Of a stretch of DNA of 58,414 bases, positions 24,301-32,524 are shown one piece after another. Position 1 is the stretch's first letter; the number at the start of each line of letters is the position of its first letter. The notes under the pieces are model-generated. The model saw only the letters and a program-made list of their open reading frames with translations. It searched no databases and was not told the origin of the DNA. A program made the position numbers and the translations under genes. The stretch spans positions 1 through 58,414 of the forward strand of contig JAFXUS010000008.1 in NCBI GenBank assembly GCA_017535125.1. The letters run 5' to 3'. The stretch comes from Bacteroidales bacterium (GTDB lineage Bacteria; Bacteroidota; Bacteroidia; Bacteroidales; UBA932).

Positions 24301-25461
24301 TCAGCCGAGGAATCCCAACAGGATACCCGCCGCGACGGCGGAGCCGATCACGCCGGCCACGTTCGGGGCCATGGCGTGGGTCAGCAGGTGGTTGGTGGGA
24401 TCCGCCTCGAGTCCGACCTGCTCGGACACGCGGGCTGCATCGGGCACGGCGGACACGCCGGCGTTGCCGATGAGCGGGTTGATCTTCTTGCCTTCCTTGA
24501 GGAAGAGGTTCATGAACTTCGTGAAAAGCACGCCGAAGGTGGTGGCGATCACGAAGGAGGCGAGACCGAGGCCGAAAATGAGGGCCGAGCGGCCGTTCAG
24601 GAACACGTCCGCCTGCGTGGAGGCGCCTACGGTGAGGCCGATGAGCGTGGTGACCACGTCGATGAGCGGACCGCTGGCCGTGGCGGCGAGGCGCTTGGTC
24701 ACGCCGCTCTCCTTGAGCAGGTTGCCGAAGAAGAGCATGCCCAGCAGCGGCAGGCCGGAAGGCACGATGAATGCGGTGCAGAGGAAGCCGACGATGGGGA
24801 AGATGATCTTCTCCTTCTGGGTGACCACGCGCGGCTTGTTCATGCGGATCACGCGCTCCTTCTTGGTCGTGAGCAGCAGCATGATGGGCTTCTGGATCAC
24901 GGGCACGAGGGCCATGTAGGAGTAGGCCGACACGGCGATGGCGCCCATCAGTTCCGGGGCGAGTTTGGAGCTCAGGAAGATGGCCGTCGGGCCGTCCGCA
25001 CCGCCGATGATGCCGATGGCACCGGCTTCATTGGGGGCGAAGCCGAGCACGAGGGAGAGCAGGTAGGCGCCGAAGATGCCCAGCTGCGCGGCGGCGCCGA
25101 TCAGAATCAGGCGCGGCTGCGAGATCAGGGCCGAGAAGTCCGTCATGGCTCCGATGCCCAGGAAGATGAGCGGGGGATACCAGCCGTTCTTCACGCCGTG
25201 GTAGAGGATGTTCAGCACGGAGTTCTCCTCGTAGATGCCGATCCTGAGTCCGACGCCGGTGGCCGGGTCGAAGAAAAGGGGAATGTTGCCCACGATCATG
25301 CCGAATCCGATCGGCACGAGCAGCAGCGGTTCCCAATGCTTGACAATACCCAGGGTGATGAAAACCAGGCCGATGCCTATCATCATCAGGTGCTGCCAGG
25401 TGCAGTTCGCGAAACCCGTGAACTGCCAGAACTGCTGGAGGCTTTCGAATACGTTTTCCAT
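24301..25461 (-). CDS. mmdB: Sodium-pumping decarboxylase beta subunit (MmdB/OadB)
   Basis: 386-residue membrane protein that decarboxylates carboxybiotin and exports sodium. It has about nine helices. The sodium-site residues mapped in Klebsiella OadB are kept: Asp203 as Asp156 (GGADGPTAI), Tyr229 as Tyr182 (AYSYMALVP), and Asn373, Gly377, Ser382 as Asn328, Gly332, Ser337 (NPLIGNAGVS). The gene starts within the stop codon of the biotin carrier gene (TAATG). Oxaloacetate or glutaconyl-CoA systems share this subunit, so the substrate is set by the alpha subunit. Confidence 0.95.
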   Translation of the reverse strand: MENVFESLQQFWQFTGFANCTWQHLMMIGIGLVFITLGIVKHWEPLLLVPIGFGMIVGNIPLFFDPATGVGLRIGIYEENSVLNILYHGVKNGWYPPLIFLGIGAMTDFSALISQPRLILIGAAAQLGIFGAYLLSLVLGFAPNEAGAIGIIGGADGPTAIFLSSKLAPELMGAIAVSAYSYMALVPVIQKPIMLLLTTKKERVIRMNKPRVVTQKEKIIFPIVGFLCTAFIVPSGLPLLGMLFFGNLLKESGVTKRLAATASGPLIDVVTTLIGLTVGASTQADVFLNGRSALIFGLGLASFVIATTFGVLFTKFMNLFLKEGKKINPLIGNAGVSAVPDAARVSEQVGLEADPTNHLLTHAMAPNVAGVIGSAVAAGILLGFLG

Positions 25462-25886
25462 TAAGCGATCGTTACGATGTCAGCGCCTTCCAGGACGGAA
25501 TCGCCCTGTTTGACGTGGATGGCGGTGATGGTGCCGTCGCACTCGGCGAGGATCTCGTTCTCCATCTTCATGGCCTCGATGACGGCGACCTTCTGGCCGC
25601 GCTTCACGGCCTGGCCTTCCTTCACATCGACGGAAATGATGACGCCAGGCAGCGGGGAGCCGATTTTTTTACCACCGGCTGGCGCTGCCGCGGCAGGAGC
25701 TGCCGGTGCGCTTGCCGCCGCGGGAGCGGCGACGGGGGCTGCGGCCGCAGGGGCGGCGGCGACCTCGTTTTCGAGTTCGACCTGATAGTTGACGCCGTTG
25801 ACGGTCACGTCGGCGAGTTTTCCTTCGATGCCGTTGACGGTCACATCATACTGGTTGCCGCCAATCTTGAACTTGTATGCTTTCAT
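25461..25886 (-). CDS. mmdC: Biotin carrier subunit of the sodium-pumping decarboxylase
   Basis: 141 residues from the MKAYKFKIG start; an ATG 42 nt upstream is inside the gamma gene and unlikely. It has a short N-terminal beta domain (1-43), an Ala/Pro hinge (44-70) and a biotinyl domain with Lys107 in EAMKMENEI, the biotinylation site. The swinging biotin moves CO2 from the carboxyltransferase to the beta subunit. It overlaps the gamma stop by 4 nt and shares TAATG with mmdB. Confidence 0.95.
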   Translation of the reverse strand: MKAYKFKIGGNQYDVTVNGIEGKLADVTVNGVNYQVELENEVAAAPAAAAPVAAPAAASAPAAPAAAAPAGGKKIGSPLPGVIISVDVKEGQAVKRGQKVAVIEAMKMENEILAECDGTITAIHVKQGDSVLEGADIVTIA

Positions 25887-26299
25887 TTGCGGGGTGTTTT
25901 TCTGAAGTTGTACTGTCTGTCGTCCCATGCGGACGGGGTGTGCCGGAGGGTGATGAAGCCCGGTTCGATGTCATGCACGCTTTCCGAGAGATACAGGTGC
26001 AGGGCCGTGGCGATGGCCGCTTCGGTCTCGCCGCCGGCCTCCGCCTGCAGGGCGAGGGCGATGGCGGCGGCCACTTCGCCGGACGGCGCGCCCTTCGCGG
26101 CCTTGGGGGCCTTCGGTTTGCGCTTGTACTTGCCGGAGAAGAGGTTGCCGGAGAAGTTGTAGATGAAATACAGGATGATGAGCGCCGCGAAGACGGTGCT
26201 CACGCTGATGATGGTCAGCGTCCATCCGTGCGGGTCCACCTGCGCCATCCTGTCGCCGCCCGCCGTGAGGGGGAGGAGACTATAAAGGAAGGTTGTCAT
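25883..26299 (-). CDS. mmdD: OadG-like gamma subunit
   Basis: 138 residues. One transmembrane helix (about 28-50, [21 protein letters not shown]) precedes a Lys/Pro-rich linker. A C-terminal region, [25 protein letters not shown], is typical of Bacteroidota OadG proteins. Gamma subunits hold alpha, biotin carrier and beta together and bind zinc in Klebsiella. The start overlaps the end of the alpha gene by 20 nt; a later ATG at 26248 would remove the overlap and still keep the helix. Confidence 0.85.
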   Translation of the reverse strand: MTTFLYSLLPLTAGGDRMAQVDPHGWTLTIISVSTVFAALIILYFIYNFSGNLFSGKYKRKPKAPKAAKGAPSGEVAAAIALALQAEAGGETEAAIATALHLYLSESVHDIEPGFITLRHTPSAWDDRQYNFRKTPRK

Positions 26300-27842
26300 G
26301 CTTCTTCGCGGGGATTTCCTGTCGTTTGCCTTCGAGGGTGGCGAGGGCGCGGATCACGCGGAAGCGCGTGTTGCGCGGCTCGATGACGTCCTCGATGTAG
26401 CCCTTCTGCGCCGCCTGGTAAGGGTTGCAGAAGAGATCGTTGTATTCCTGTTTGCGGGCTTCGGCGATCTCCGCCTGCCTGGCGGGATCCGTCTCGGCCT
26501 TGATTTCCTTGCCGTAGAGGATGCCCACAGCGCCCTCCGCGCCCATCACGGCGATGTTCGCCGTCGGCCAGGCGTAGTTGACGTCGCCGCGGAGCTGCTT
26601 GCAGCTCATGACGATGTGCGCGCCGCCGTAGCTCTTGCGCAGGGTTACGGTCACCTTGGGGACGGTGGCCTCGCCATAGGCGAAGAGGAGCTTGGCCCCG
26701 TTGGTGATGATGGCGCCGTATTCCTGCTGGGTGCCGGGCAGGAAGCCCGGAACGTCCACGAGGGTCACGAGGGGGATGTTGAACGCGTCGCAGAAGCGCA
26801 CGAAACGGGCGCCCTTGCGGGAAGCGTTGATGTCCAGCACGCCGGCGAGCACGCCGGGCTGGTTGGCCACGATGCCCACGCTGCGGCCGCCCATGTGGGC
26901 GAAACCGACGATGATGTTCTTGGCGAAGTCCTTGTGGATCTCGAAGAATTCGCCGTCATCCACGATGCTGCGGATCACGCCGTACATGTCGTAGGCCTTG
27001 TTGGGATTGTCGGGAACGATGTCGTTCAGGGCGTCGTCCACGCGGCCCACGGGATCCTGGGTCGGACGCTCGGGGGCGATGGAGAGGTTGTTCTGCGGGA
27101 GGAAGGAGAGGAGCTTCTTGATGGTGGCGATGCCTTCTTCTTCGGACGGGGCGCTGAAATGCGCCACGCCGGACTTGGAGGCGTGCACCCCGGCGCCGCC
27201 GAGGCTCTCCTGGTCCACGTCCTCGCCCGTGACGGACTTGACGACCGCGGGGCCGGTCAGGAACATGTAGGAGGTGTTCTGTACCATCAGGGTGAAGTCG
27301 GTCAGGGCGGGGGAATACACGGCGCCGCCGGCGCAGGGACCGAAAATGCCGCTGATCTGGGGAACCACGCCGCTGGCGAGGATGTTGCGCTCGAAGATCT
27401 CGCCGTAGCCGGCTAGGGCGTCGATGCCTTCCTGGATGCGGGCGCCGCCCGAATCATTGAGGCCGATCACCGGGGCACCGGCACGCACGGCCATGTCCAT
27501 GACCTTGCAGATCTTCTCGGACATGGTCTTGCTCAGGGAGCCGCCGTTGACGGTGAAATCCTGGGCGAACACATAGACGAGCCGTCCGTCGATCGTGCCC
27601 TGTCCGGTCACGACGCCGTCGCCGTCCGGATGGGATGCGTCCATGCCGAAGTTGGTGCAGCGGTGCTGCACGAACATGTCGAATTCTTCAAAGCTGCCCG
27701 CGTCCAGCAGCAGGGCCAGACGCTCCCTTGCGGTGAGCTTGCCCTTCTCGTGCTGGGCGTCGATGCGCTTCTGGCCGCCGCCGAGTTTCGCGCTTGCGCG
27801 GCGTTCGACCAGTTCTTGGATTTTATCTTGCTGGATACTCAT
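26280..27842 (-). CDS. mmdA: Methylmalonyl-CoA decarboxylase alpha (carboxyltransferase) subunit
   Basis: 520 residues from MSIQQDK; five upstream in-frame codons are ignored. It has two crotonase-like carboxyltransferase domains: acyl-CoA-binding [45 protein letters not shown], and in the second half [21 protein letters not shown] and [10 protein letters not shown]. It resembles propionyl/methylmalonyl-CoA carboxyltransferases. The gamma, biotin and sodium-pumping beta genes next to it identify a decarboxylase, converting methylmalonyl-CoA to propionyl-CoA with sodium export. Confidence 0.93.
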   Translation of the reverse strand: MSIQQDKIQELVERRASAKLGGGQKRIDAQHEKGKLTARERLALLLDAGSFEEFDMFVQHRCTNFGMDASHPDGDGVVTGQGTIDGRLVYVFAQDFTVNGGSLSKTMSEKICKVMDMAVRAGAPVIGLNDSGGARIQEGIDALAGYGEIFERNILASGVVPQISGIFGPCAGGAVYSPALTDFTLMVQNTSYMFLTGPAVVKSVTGEDVDQESLGGAGVHASKSGVAHFSAPSEEEGIATIKKLLSFLPQNNLSIAPERPTQDPVGRVDDALNDIVPDNPNKAYDMYGVIRSIVDDGEFFEIHKDFAKNIIVGFAHMGGRSVGIVANQPGVLAGVLDINASRKGARFVRFCDAFNIPLVTLVDVPGFLPGTQQEYGAIITNGAKLLFAYGEATVPKVTVTLRKSYGGAHIVMSCKQLRGDVNYAWPTANIAVMGAEGAVGILYGKEIKAETDPARQAEIAEARKQEYNDLFCNPYQAAQKGYIEDVIEPRNTRFRVIRALATLEGKRQEIPAKKHDNLPL

Positions 27843-27864
27843 AATTCGGAAATGCAAAATCGAG

Positions 27865-27872
27865 CAAATATA
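27865..27872 (-). promoter_or_regulatory. -7 box of the mmdADCB operon
   Basis: TATATTTG on the minus strand matches TAnnTTTG, 22 nt before the mmdA ATG. Confidence 0.6.
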
Positions 27873-27897
27873 TAGAAAATCCTTTGGAATTCCTACC

Positions 27898-28428
27898 CTA
27901 TTTGATGATGCGGTAATAATTCTCCTTGCGGGGTTTGACGGTCGGCGGGAACGAGGCGGGATAGCCGAGCGCCAGCGCGCCGATGCCCACCAGGCCTTCC
28001 GGGAGCCCCAGTTCCTTCATGAGGGCCTTGCCCTCTTCGGTCGCGAACATTTCCCGCTCGCGGTTGATCCAGCAGGAACCCAGGCCGATGGCGTGCGCCG
28101 CATTCATCATGTTGCCCAGCACCAGGGCGCCGTCATAGACGGAATTCGCCCATTTCTGGGGGTCGGAGCCGAAGACGAGCACGTAGGTGGGGGCGCCGTA
28201 GAAGGGGTCGATGTCGCGTCCCCAGATCTCCCGGTTCATCCGGGAGATCCGCTCCATGAGTGCGGGGTTCTGGATGGCGATGATCCAGGGATCCTGGTAT
28301 CCCATGCCCGTGGGGGCCCAGGTGCCGGCTTCCAGCACGGTTTTGAGCTCTTCGTCCGTGATCTGTTCCGGCTTGTATCTCCGGATGCTTCTGCGCGTCT
28401 GCAGCGCGGTGATGATCGGATTCTCCAT
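27898..28428 (-). CDS. Nitroreductase family FMN oxidoreductase
   Basis: 176-residue NAD(P)H-dependent flavin enzyme, normal family length. The FMN-phosphate motif is [13 protein letters not shown] at residues 12-24. [14 protein letters not shown] and [10 protein letters not shown], the FMN pyrimidine-contact region, and the C-terminal [12 protein letters not shown] follow. It reduces quinones, nitro compounds or related electrophiles; the natural substrate is unknown. It starts 1-2 nt after the stop of the phosphatase gene and shares its transcript. Confidence 0.92.
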   Translation of the reverse strand: MENPIITALQTRRSIRRYKPEQITDEELKTVLEAGTWAPTGMGYQDPWIIAIQNPALMERISRMNREIWGRDIDPFYGAPTYVLVFGSDPQKWANSVYDGALVLGNMMNAAHAIGLGSCWINREREMFATEEGKALMKELGLPEGLVGIGALALGYPASFPPTVKPRKENYYRIIK

Positions 28429-28429
28429 A

Positions 28430-28879
28430 TTATATCGTTTTATCTAGCATTGCTTCGCAGCCTTCCAGCAGATCCTGGAAGGTGGTCTCGAAATCTCCCG
28501 TGTACCACGGGTCCGCCACGTCGCGGCCCTTACCCGCATAAGACATCATCAGGTGGACCTTGCCGTCCGGATCGTCGGGAATGATGCGGCGCAGCAGTCG
28601 CAGGTTGGAGGCGTCCATGCAGATGAGCCGGTCGAAGCGGTCATAGTCGGAGCGGGTGACCTGCCGCGCCTGCTTGCCGGGATCGAACCAGACACCGTGC
28701 TGGTTGAGGCAGCGTTTGGCGGGGGGATAGATGGAATTGCCGATCTCTTCCGTCGATACGGCGGCGGATTCGATATGGTATCGGTCCTCAAGCCCGCGTG
28801 CCTTGACCATCGTCTTGAGCAGGAATTCCGCCATCGGACTGCGACAAATGTTACCGTGGCATATGAACAGGATCTTCAT
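28430..28879 (-). CDS. Low-molecular-weight protein tyrosine phosphatase
   Basis: 149 residues. The start at 28879 (another ATG at 28882) gives MKILFICHGNICRSP, with the C-x5-R catalytic loop Cys7-Arg13. The general acid is the aspartate of VADPWYTGDF near residue 122. Family members dephosphorylate tyrosines, often on exopolysaccharide kinases, or arginine. Upstream in-frame sequence runs into the opposite-strand tRNA and is not coding. The -7 box lies only 6 nt before the first ATG. Confidence 0.94.
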   Translation of the reverse strand: MKILFICHGNICRSPMAEFLLKTMVKARGLEDRYHIESAAVSTEEIGNSIYPPAKRCLNQHGVWFDPGKQARQVTRSDYDRFDRLICMDASNLRLLRRIIPDDPDGKVHLMMSYAGKGRDVADPWYTGDFETTFQDLLEGCEAMLDKTI

Positions 28880-28888
28880 CATAGCCCA

Positions 28889-28896
28889 CAAAGATA
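28889..28896 (-). promoter_or_regulatory. -7 box of the phosphatase gene, close to the start codon
   Basis: TATCTTTG matches TAnnTTTG with 6 nt to the ATG at 28882, so the transcript is predicted to be leaderless or nearly so. Confidence 0.5.
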
Positions 28897-28948
28897 CGAA
28901 ACGCTCCAAGTTTTTTTCGAAAAGAAGATGCTTTTTTGAAAAAATTGC

Positions 28949-28956
28949 TAACTTTG
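28949..28956 (+). promoter_or_regulatory. -7 box of the tRNA-Pro promoter
   Basis: TAACTTTG matches TAnnTTTG, 19 nt before the mature tRNA 5' end. Confidence 0.55.
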
Positions 28957-28975
28957 CAATCCCTTTCGAGGGCAT

Positions 28976-29048
28976 CTGGGTGTGGCGCAGTTGGTAGCGC
29001 ACCTGGTTAGGGACCAGGAGGTCGCTCGTTCAAGTCGAGTCACCCAGA
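28976..29048 (+). tRNA. tRNA-Pro (anticodon AGG)
   Basis: 73-nt cloverleaf. The acceptor CTGGGTG/CACCCAG is perfectly paired with C1:G72 and A73, the bacterial proline identity features. D stem GCGC/GCGC, anticodon stem CCTGG/CCAGG with loop TTAGGGA gives AGG at 29009-29011 followed by G37. T stem GCTCG/CGAGT. CCA is not encoded. A34 in a proline tRNA is unusual in bacteria. Confidence 0.92.
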
Positions 29049-29050
29049 CA

Positions 29051-29080
29051 AAAAAGCCGCAGCAATTGCTGCGGCTTTTT
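29051..29080. terminator. Perfect 15-bp hairpin terminator after tRNA-Pro
   Basis: AAAAAGCCGCAGCAA is followed directly by its complement ending in TTTTT. It can end the tRNA transcript on the plus strand and the lipoprotein transcript on the minus strand, whose stop codon abuts it. Confidence 0.88.
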
Positions 29081-29647
29081 CTATTCCTCTTCCTCTTCGC
29101 CGGTCCGCCTGAGCATCTGCAGGTAACCGGGGATGGCGTGGCCGCCCGATTTGTGCAGATCCCTGCGCTCGGAGCACAGGGCGACGACTTCGAGGCCGGG
29201 GGTCATGCTTGCGAAGGCATTCAGGTAATTGGTGGTCTCTTCGCCGATGACCGACTGCCCGGAGAAGACATAATCATAGTAGGCGATTTCGTCCAGACGG
29301 CCCTCCATCACGGCCCGGAGACTATCCAGTCCTTTGATGGCCTGCTCGGTACGCTGGATGGCTTCCCAGTGGCGCGCGGCGTTCTTGGGCTTGCGCTGCA
29401 TGGTGTAGCTGCCGTAGAGCACGGTCTCTTGCTCCATCTTGCGCTGGAAGACGTGCTCCCGGCGCTCGAACTCCGTACGGAAGGTGGTGGAGTCGATTTT
29501 TTCGATGCGGAACAACTCGAAACTACCGGCCTGTCCCTGGAGGATGTATGCGCCCAGGGCTTCCTGGAAGGGATCCGGCTCCTGCTTGCAGCCGCATGCG
29601 AGGACGCAGAGAAGCGGAAGAATAAGGACTTTGACGATGGTCTTCAT
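29081..29647 (-). CDS. Hypothetical lipoprotein
   Basis: 188 residues from the ATG at 29647, chosen because it begins a lipoprotein signal MKTIVKVLILPLLCVLACGC. The lipobox is LACG, or LACGC with two cysteines. The mature part is mostly helical and charged (ERREHVFQRKMEQE; AIQRTEQAIKGLDSLRAVMEG), has a GHAIPGYLQMLRR block near the end and finishes in a run of five glutamates. I do not recognise a family. It follows the DUF4301 gene by 2 nt and is probably co-transcribed. It probably sits in the periplasmic face of a membrane. Confidence 0.75.
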   Translation of the reverse strand: MKTIVKVLILPLLCVLACGCKQEPDPFQEALGAYILQGQAGSFELFRIEKIDSTTFRTEFERREHVFQRKMEQETVLYGSYTMQRKPKNAARHWEAIQRTEQAIKGLDSLRAVMEGRLDEIAYYDYVFSGQSVIGEETTNYLNAFASMTPGLEVVALCSERRDLHKSGGHAIPGYLQMLRRTGEEEEE

Positions 29648-29649
29648 GT

Positions 29650-31143
29650 TTATTGATGTGCTTCGCGAAGCAAATCGAGGACGACCTTGACGGGATTGAA
29701 GGTCTCGATGGGGACTTCGACGAAGAGGGTATTCCAGTCGGACATCGAACCGTTCCACAGGCCGGGCAGTTCGAGGGCCTTGAGCTCGCGGCCCTGGTAG
29801 CTCTTGGAGCTGATCAGGCCGGTCTCTTCATCGACGTAATCCAGCAGGTTGAACTTCGTGCCGTCGTGGCGGTGCAGGCAGCAGACGAGGTCCACGGGGT
29901 TGAAGTGTGTGGCGGACTTGAGGGCGGCCACGGCCGCCGGGTCGTCCGGATTGATCTGGGCGCCCTCGAGGATCTGCAGGGAGGTGGCGCCGTCCTTGTC
30001 GCGGATGATGAAGGGGCCGCCGCCCGGTTCGCCGAGGTTCTTGACCATGCCGCAGACGCGGATGGGGCGGTCCAGCTTGGCGCGCAGCATCTCGGCGCGG
30101 TCGCGGCTGTCCTTGGGCTCCGGCAGTTCGATGCAGAGCTCGTCGTGCAGGAAGTCCTCGATCTCGTTGCAAAGCTCCTGGCATTCCGGCGTGGCGAACG
30201 GGTCGTCCAGGTACACGACGTTGCCGGGAATGAAGGCGAGGTCGGAGATCTCCTTGCGCACTTGCGTGAGCTGGTCCAGGGCGAAGATGTAGCCGTGGAT
30301 GCGGTCGCGCAACTCCAGCGCGCGTCCCATCAGGACCTTCTTCCAGCGGTAGGTGACGGGCTGCATGCGCTCCACGCAGACGTTGTCGATATTCTTGATG
30401 GACACGAGTTCCGCATCCAGCGCGTTCAGGTTGTGGATGAGGGCGCCGTGGCCGGCGGGGCGGGTGAGGATGCTGCCGTCCTCCTTGAGGAAGGGCTTGT
30501 TGTCGGCATCGACCGCCAGGGTATCGGTCTCCTTGGCCTGGAAGGTGAAACTGACGTTGTACTTCACGCCGTAGCGCTGCTCGTAAGCGGTCTTGATCTC
30601 CGCCACGGCCGCCTCGAAGAGCGGCTTGTGCTCCGGGGAGATGGTCACGACGAGGTCCACGCTGCCGTCGGCGTTGCGCATGTAGGCCTGGCCTTCGACG
30701 AAATGCTCCGCCAGGGCGGTGCGTGTCTCAGCGGGGTAGCGGTGGAACTTCAGCACGCCCTTGGGCTTGCTGCCGTAGGCGAGGCCGGCTTCGGTGAGCA
30801 GCTTGCGCGCGGCGTCAACGGGGTCGAAGGGGGCCGTGCCGAACAGTTCGGGGGTGTAGAAGGCGAATTTCTCCAGGTTGGCGGCCAGTTTCTTCGTGGC
30901 GTCGTTGGGCGCGTCCAGTCCGGCGAAGATGTCCTTGAACATGCGGGAAGCGGCGCCGGATGCGGGCACGAACTTGCAGCGGCCGTGCACTTCGGCCTCG
31001 TCGGCATAGCGGACGGCTTCGTCCTGCCGGGCCTCGTCCAGGACCTCGATGCCGTTGCCCGGGACGGCGGGGGCGACGATCTTGAGCCAGGGGAATCCTT
31101 TGCGGAAGCGCTCGATCTGAGCATTCATGGTGGTTTTGTCCAT
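29650..31143 (-). CDS. DUF4301 family protein
   Basis: 497 residues matching DUF4301, a family confined mostly to Bacteroidota. The central region has FVPASGAASRMFKDIF (about 58-73) and ILTRPAGHGALIHNLN (about 225-240). The glycine-rich pattern and AGHG.L..NLN recall nucleotidyltransferase or UDP-sugar pyrophosphorylase folds, a similarity only and not a proven activity. The C-terminal third has a nucleic-acid-binding-like RIRVCGMVKNLGEPGGGPF segment. It ends 2 nt before the lipoprotein start. Confidence 0.85.
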   Translation of the reverse strand: MDKTTMNAQIERFRKGFPWLKIVAPAVPGNGIEVLDEARQDEAVRYADEAEVHGRCKFVPASGAASRMFKDIFAGLDAPNDATKKLAANLEKFAFYTPELFGTAPFDPVDAARKLLTEAGLAYGSKPKGVLKFHRYPAETRTALAEHFVEGQAYMRNADGSVDLVVTISPEHKPLFEAAVAEIKTAYEQRYGVKYNVSFTFQAKETDTLAVDADNKPFLKEDGSILTRPAGHGALIHNLNALDAELVSIKNIDNVCVERMQPVTYRWKKVLMGRALELRDRIHGYIFALDQLTQVRKEISDLAFIPGNVVYLDDPFATPECQELCNEIEDFLHDELCIELPEPKDSRDRAEMLRAKLDRPIRVCGMVKNLGEPGGGPFIIRDKDGATSLQILEGAQINPDDPAAVAALKSATHFNPVDLVCCLHRHDGTKFNLLDYVDEETGLISSKSYQGRELKALELPGLWNGSMSDWNTLFVEVPIETFNPVKVVLDLLREAHQ

Positions 31144-31166
31144 AGTGTTATTCGTTATAGTGGTTA

Positions 31167-32201
31167 TCAGAAATAGAATTCGCGCCGGTAACTGTAATTG
31201 AGCCGGAGCTCGTTGAAACGGCTGGGATTCATGCGGAACATGAAGTCGTCCGTGAAGATGGGGTAGTTGTACTGGATCAGCGAGGCGATCTGCCCCTGCG
31301 TCTTGTCGTGGGCGTCGATGCGGACGGCCTGGTATTCAAGTATTTCCGTGGTCGGGAAGAACTCGTACAGGCCGCTTAGCGAGAAGAAGCGCGCCACGGC
31401 GCGGATGGCCAGCGAAGTGCCGATCTGCTTGCCCTGGAGGGTGTAGCCGGCGATGTGCGGGGTGGCGATGTCCACGAGGTCCAGCAGCTCGCGGTTGACG
31501 TTGGGCTCGTGGCACCAGGCATCGAGGGCCACGGGACCCAGGCGGGGAATGGCGTCGATAAGATCCTGCTCCACGACCAGCTCTCCCTGCGCGGTGTTGA
31601 TGAAGAAGGCGCCGGCTTTCATTTTCTCGAAGAACTCGGCGCCCGCCATGCCGCGGGTGGAGGCGTTAACGGGGATGTGCATGGTGATGACGTCCGACCC
31701 GGCCAGGACGGCGTCCAGGTCATGGAACTCGGACTGGCCTTCATTGGCGGCCCGCCAGGGGTCGTAGCGAAGGGTCTTGAAGCCCAGTGCCAGGGCCATT
31801 TCCTCGACGCGCGAACCGGCGGTTCCGAGGCCGATGATGCCGATGGTGGCACCGTCGAGGGGGATGCTCTTGCGCGAGGCGGTCCCGAACAGGGCGGAGA
31901 AGACGTAATTCGTCACGCCGCCGGCGTTGCAGCCGGAGGCGTTCTGGACGAAGATGCCATGTTCCTTGCACCACTCCTGGTCGATGTTGTCCATGCTGAC
32001 GGTGGCGGTGGCGATGAGCTTGATGCCGGTCCCTTTCAGCAGGGCGGCGTCGCAGCGGGTGCGTGTGCGGATCACGAGGGCGTCCGCATCCATCAGGTCC
32101 CCGCGAACGATTTCCGGTCCGTCTTTATAGATGACTTCGGCCCCGTAGGGCTCGAAGACGCCTTCGATGAAAGGTATGGCCCGGTCGATGACGAATTTCA
32201 T
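31167..32201 (-). CDS. pdxB: 4-phosphoerythronate dehydrogenase (vitamin B6 pathway)
   Basis: 344 residues, the D-2-hydroxyacid dehydrogenase oxidising 4-phospho-D-erythronate in pyridoxal phosphate synthesis. The NAD loop is GIIGLGTAGSRV (121-132). Catalytic Glu232 (AWCHEP) and His249 (TPHIAGYT) are in place, and the PdxB-type C-terminal dimer domain follows. The catalytic arginine of the NxxRG motif reads INTAQGE, Gln205. Either the enzyme uses another residue or it is impaired. Its start overlaps the DUF721 stop by 4 nt. Confidence 0.88.
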   Translation of the reverse strand: MKFVIDRAIPFIEGVFEPYGAEVIYKDGPEIVRGDLMDADALVIRTRTRCDAALLKGTGIKLIATATVSMDNIDQEWCKEHGIFVQNASGCNAGGVTNYVFSALFGTASRKSIPLDGATIGIIGLGTAGSRVEEMALALGFKTLRYDPWRAANEGQSEFHDLDAVLAGSDVITMHIPVNASTRGMAGAEFFEKMKAGAFFINTAQGELVVEQDLIDAIPRLGPVALDAWCHEPNVNRELLDLVDIATPHIAGYTLQGKQIGTSLAIRAVARFFSLSGLYEFFPTTEILEYQAVRIDAHDKTQGQIASLIQYNYPIFTDDFMFRMNPSRFNELRLNYSYRREFYF

Positions 32202-32524
32202 TTCAGAATAAGTTCTTTGACGCAGCCCGACTGGGGGTCGCCACAGGTAAACAATTCGTCCTGCGCAAGCAGGGCGTTGATTTTCTCCAGCAGCGTGTCG
32301 CGCTGGAAGGAAAGCTGGCTGCGCACGACGGAGGAATCCACGGTGATGTAGAGCTTCCCGTCCCGGAAAAAGCGGCGGACCGTGTAGCGGCCGGCGCCGG
32401 AGGCGGCGTCCCAGGCCGCGAAGATGCGCTGCGTGTTGAGGCCGGAAGTGAGTTTGCTGGCCTGGATGTATTCCCGGATGAGGTCGGACAGGGGAACGGC
32501 GGTTTTGCGGGCGACTCTACTCAT
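32198..32524 (-). CDS. DUF721 protein, DciA-like
   Basis: 108-residue small basic protein of the DUF721 family (PF05258), which includes DciA, the ancestral loader of the replicative helicase DnaB. Features are the N-terminal LSDLIREYIQASKLTSGLNTQRIFAAWDAASG and KLYITVDSSVVRSQLSFQRDTLLEKIN, the KH-like core. Its place directly after recF, overlapping by 8 nt, mirrors recF-dciA neighbours in other phyla. This supports a role in replication, although the Bacteroidota member is untested here. Confidence 0.85.
   Translation of the reverse strand: MSRVARKTAVPLSDLIREYIQASKLTSGLNTQRIFAAWDAASGAGRYTVRRFFRDGKLYITVDSSVVRSQLSFQRDTLLEKINALLAQDELFTCGDPQSGCVKELILK

Noticed and set aside
24301..27842. Propionyl-CoA carboxylase or oxaloacetate decarboxylase instead of methylmalonyl-CoA decarboxylase
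   Set aside because: There is no biotin carboxylase gene, as needed for a carboxylase, and the alpha subunit is of acyl-CoA carboxyltransferase type rather than the pyruvate carboxyltransferase type of OadA.
28982..29656. 224-codon frame starting inside tRNA-Pro
   Set aside because: It begins in the tRNA, crosses its terminator and is antisense to the lipoprotein gene.
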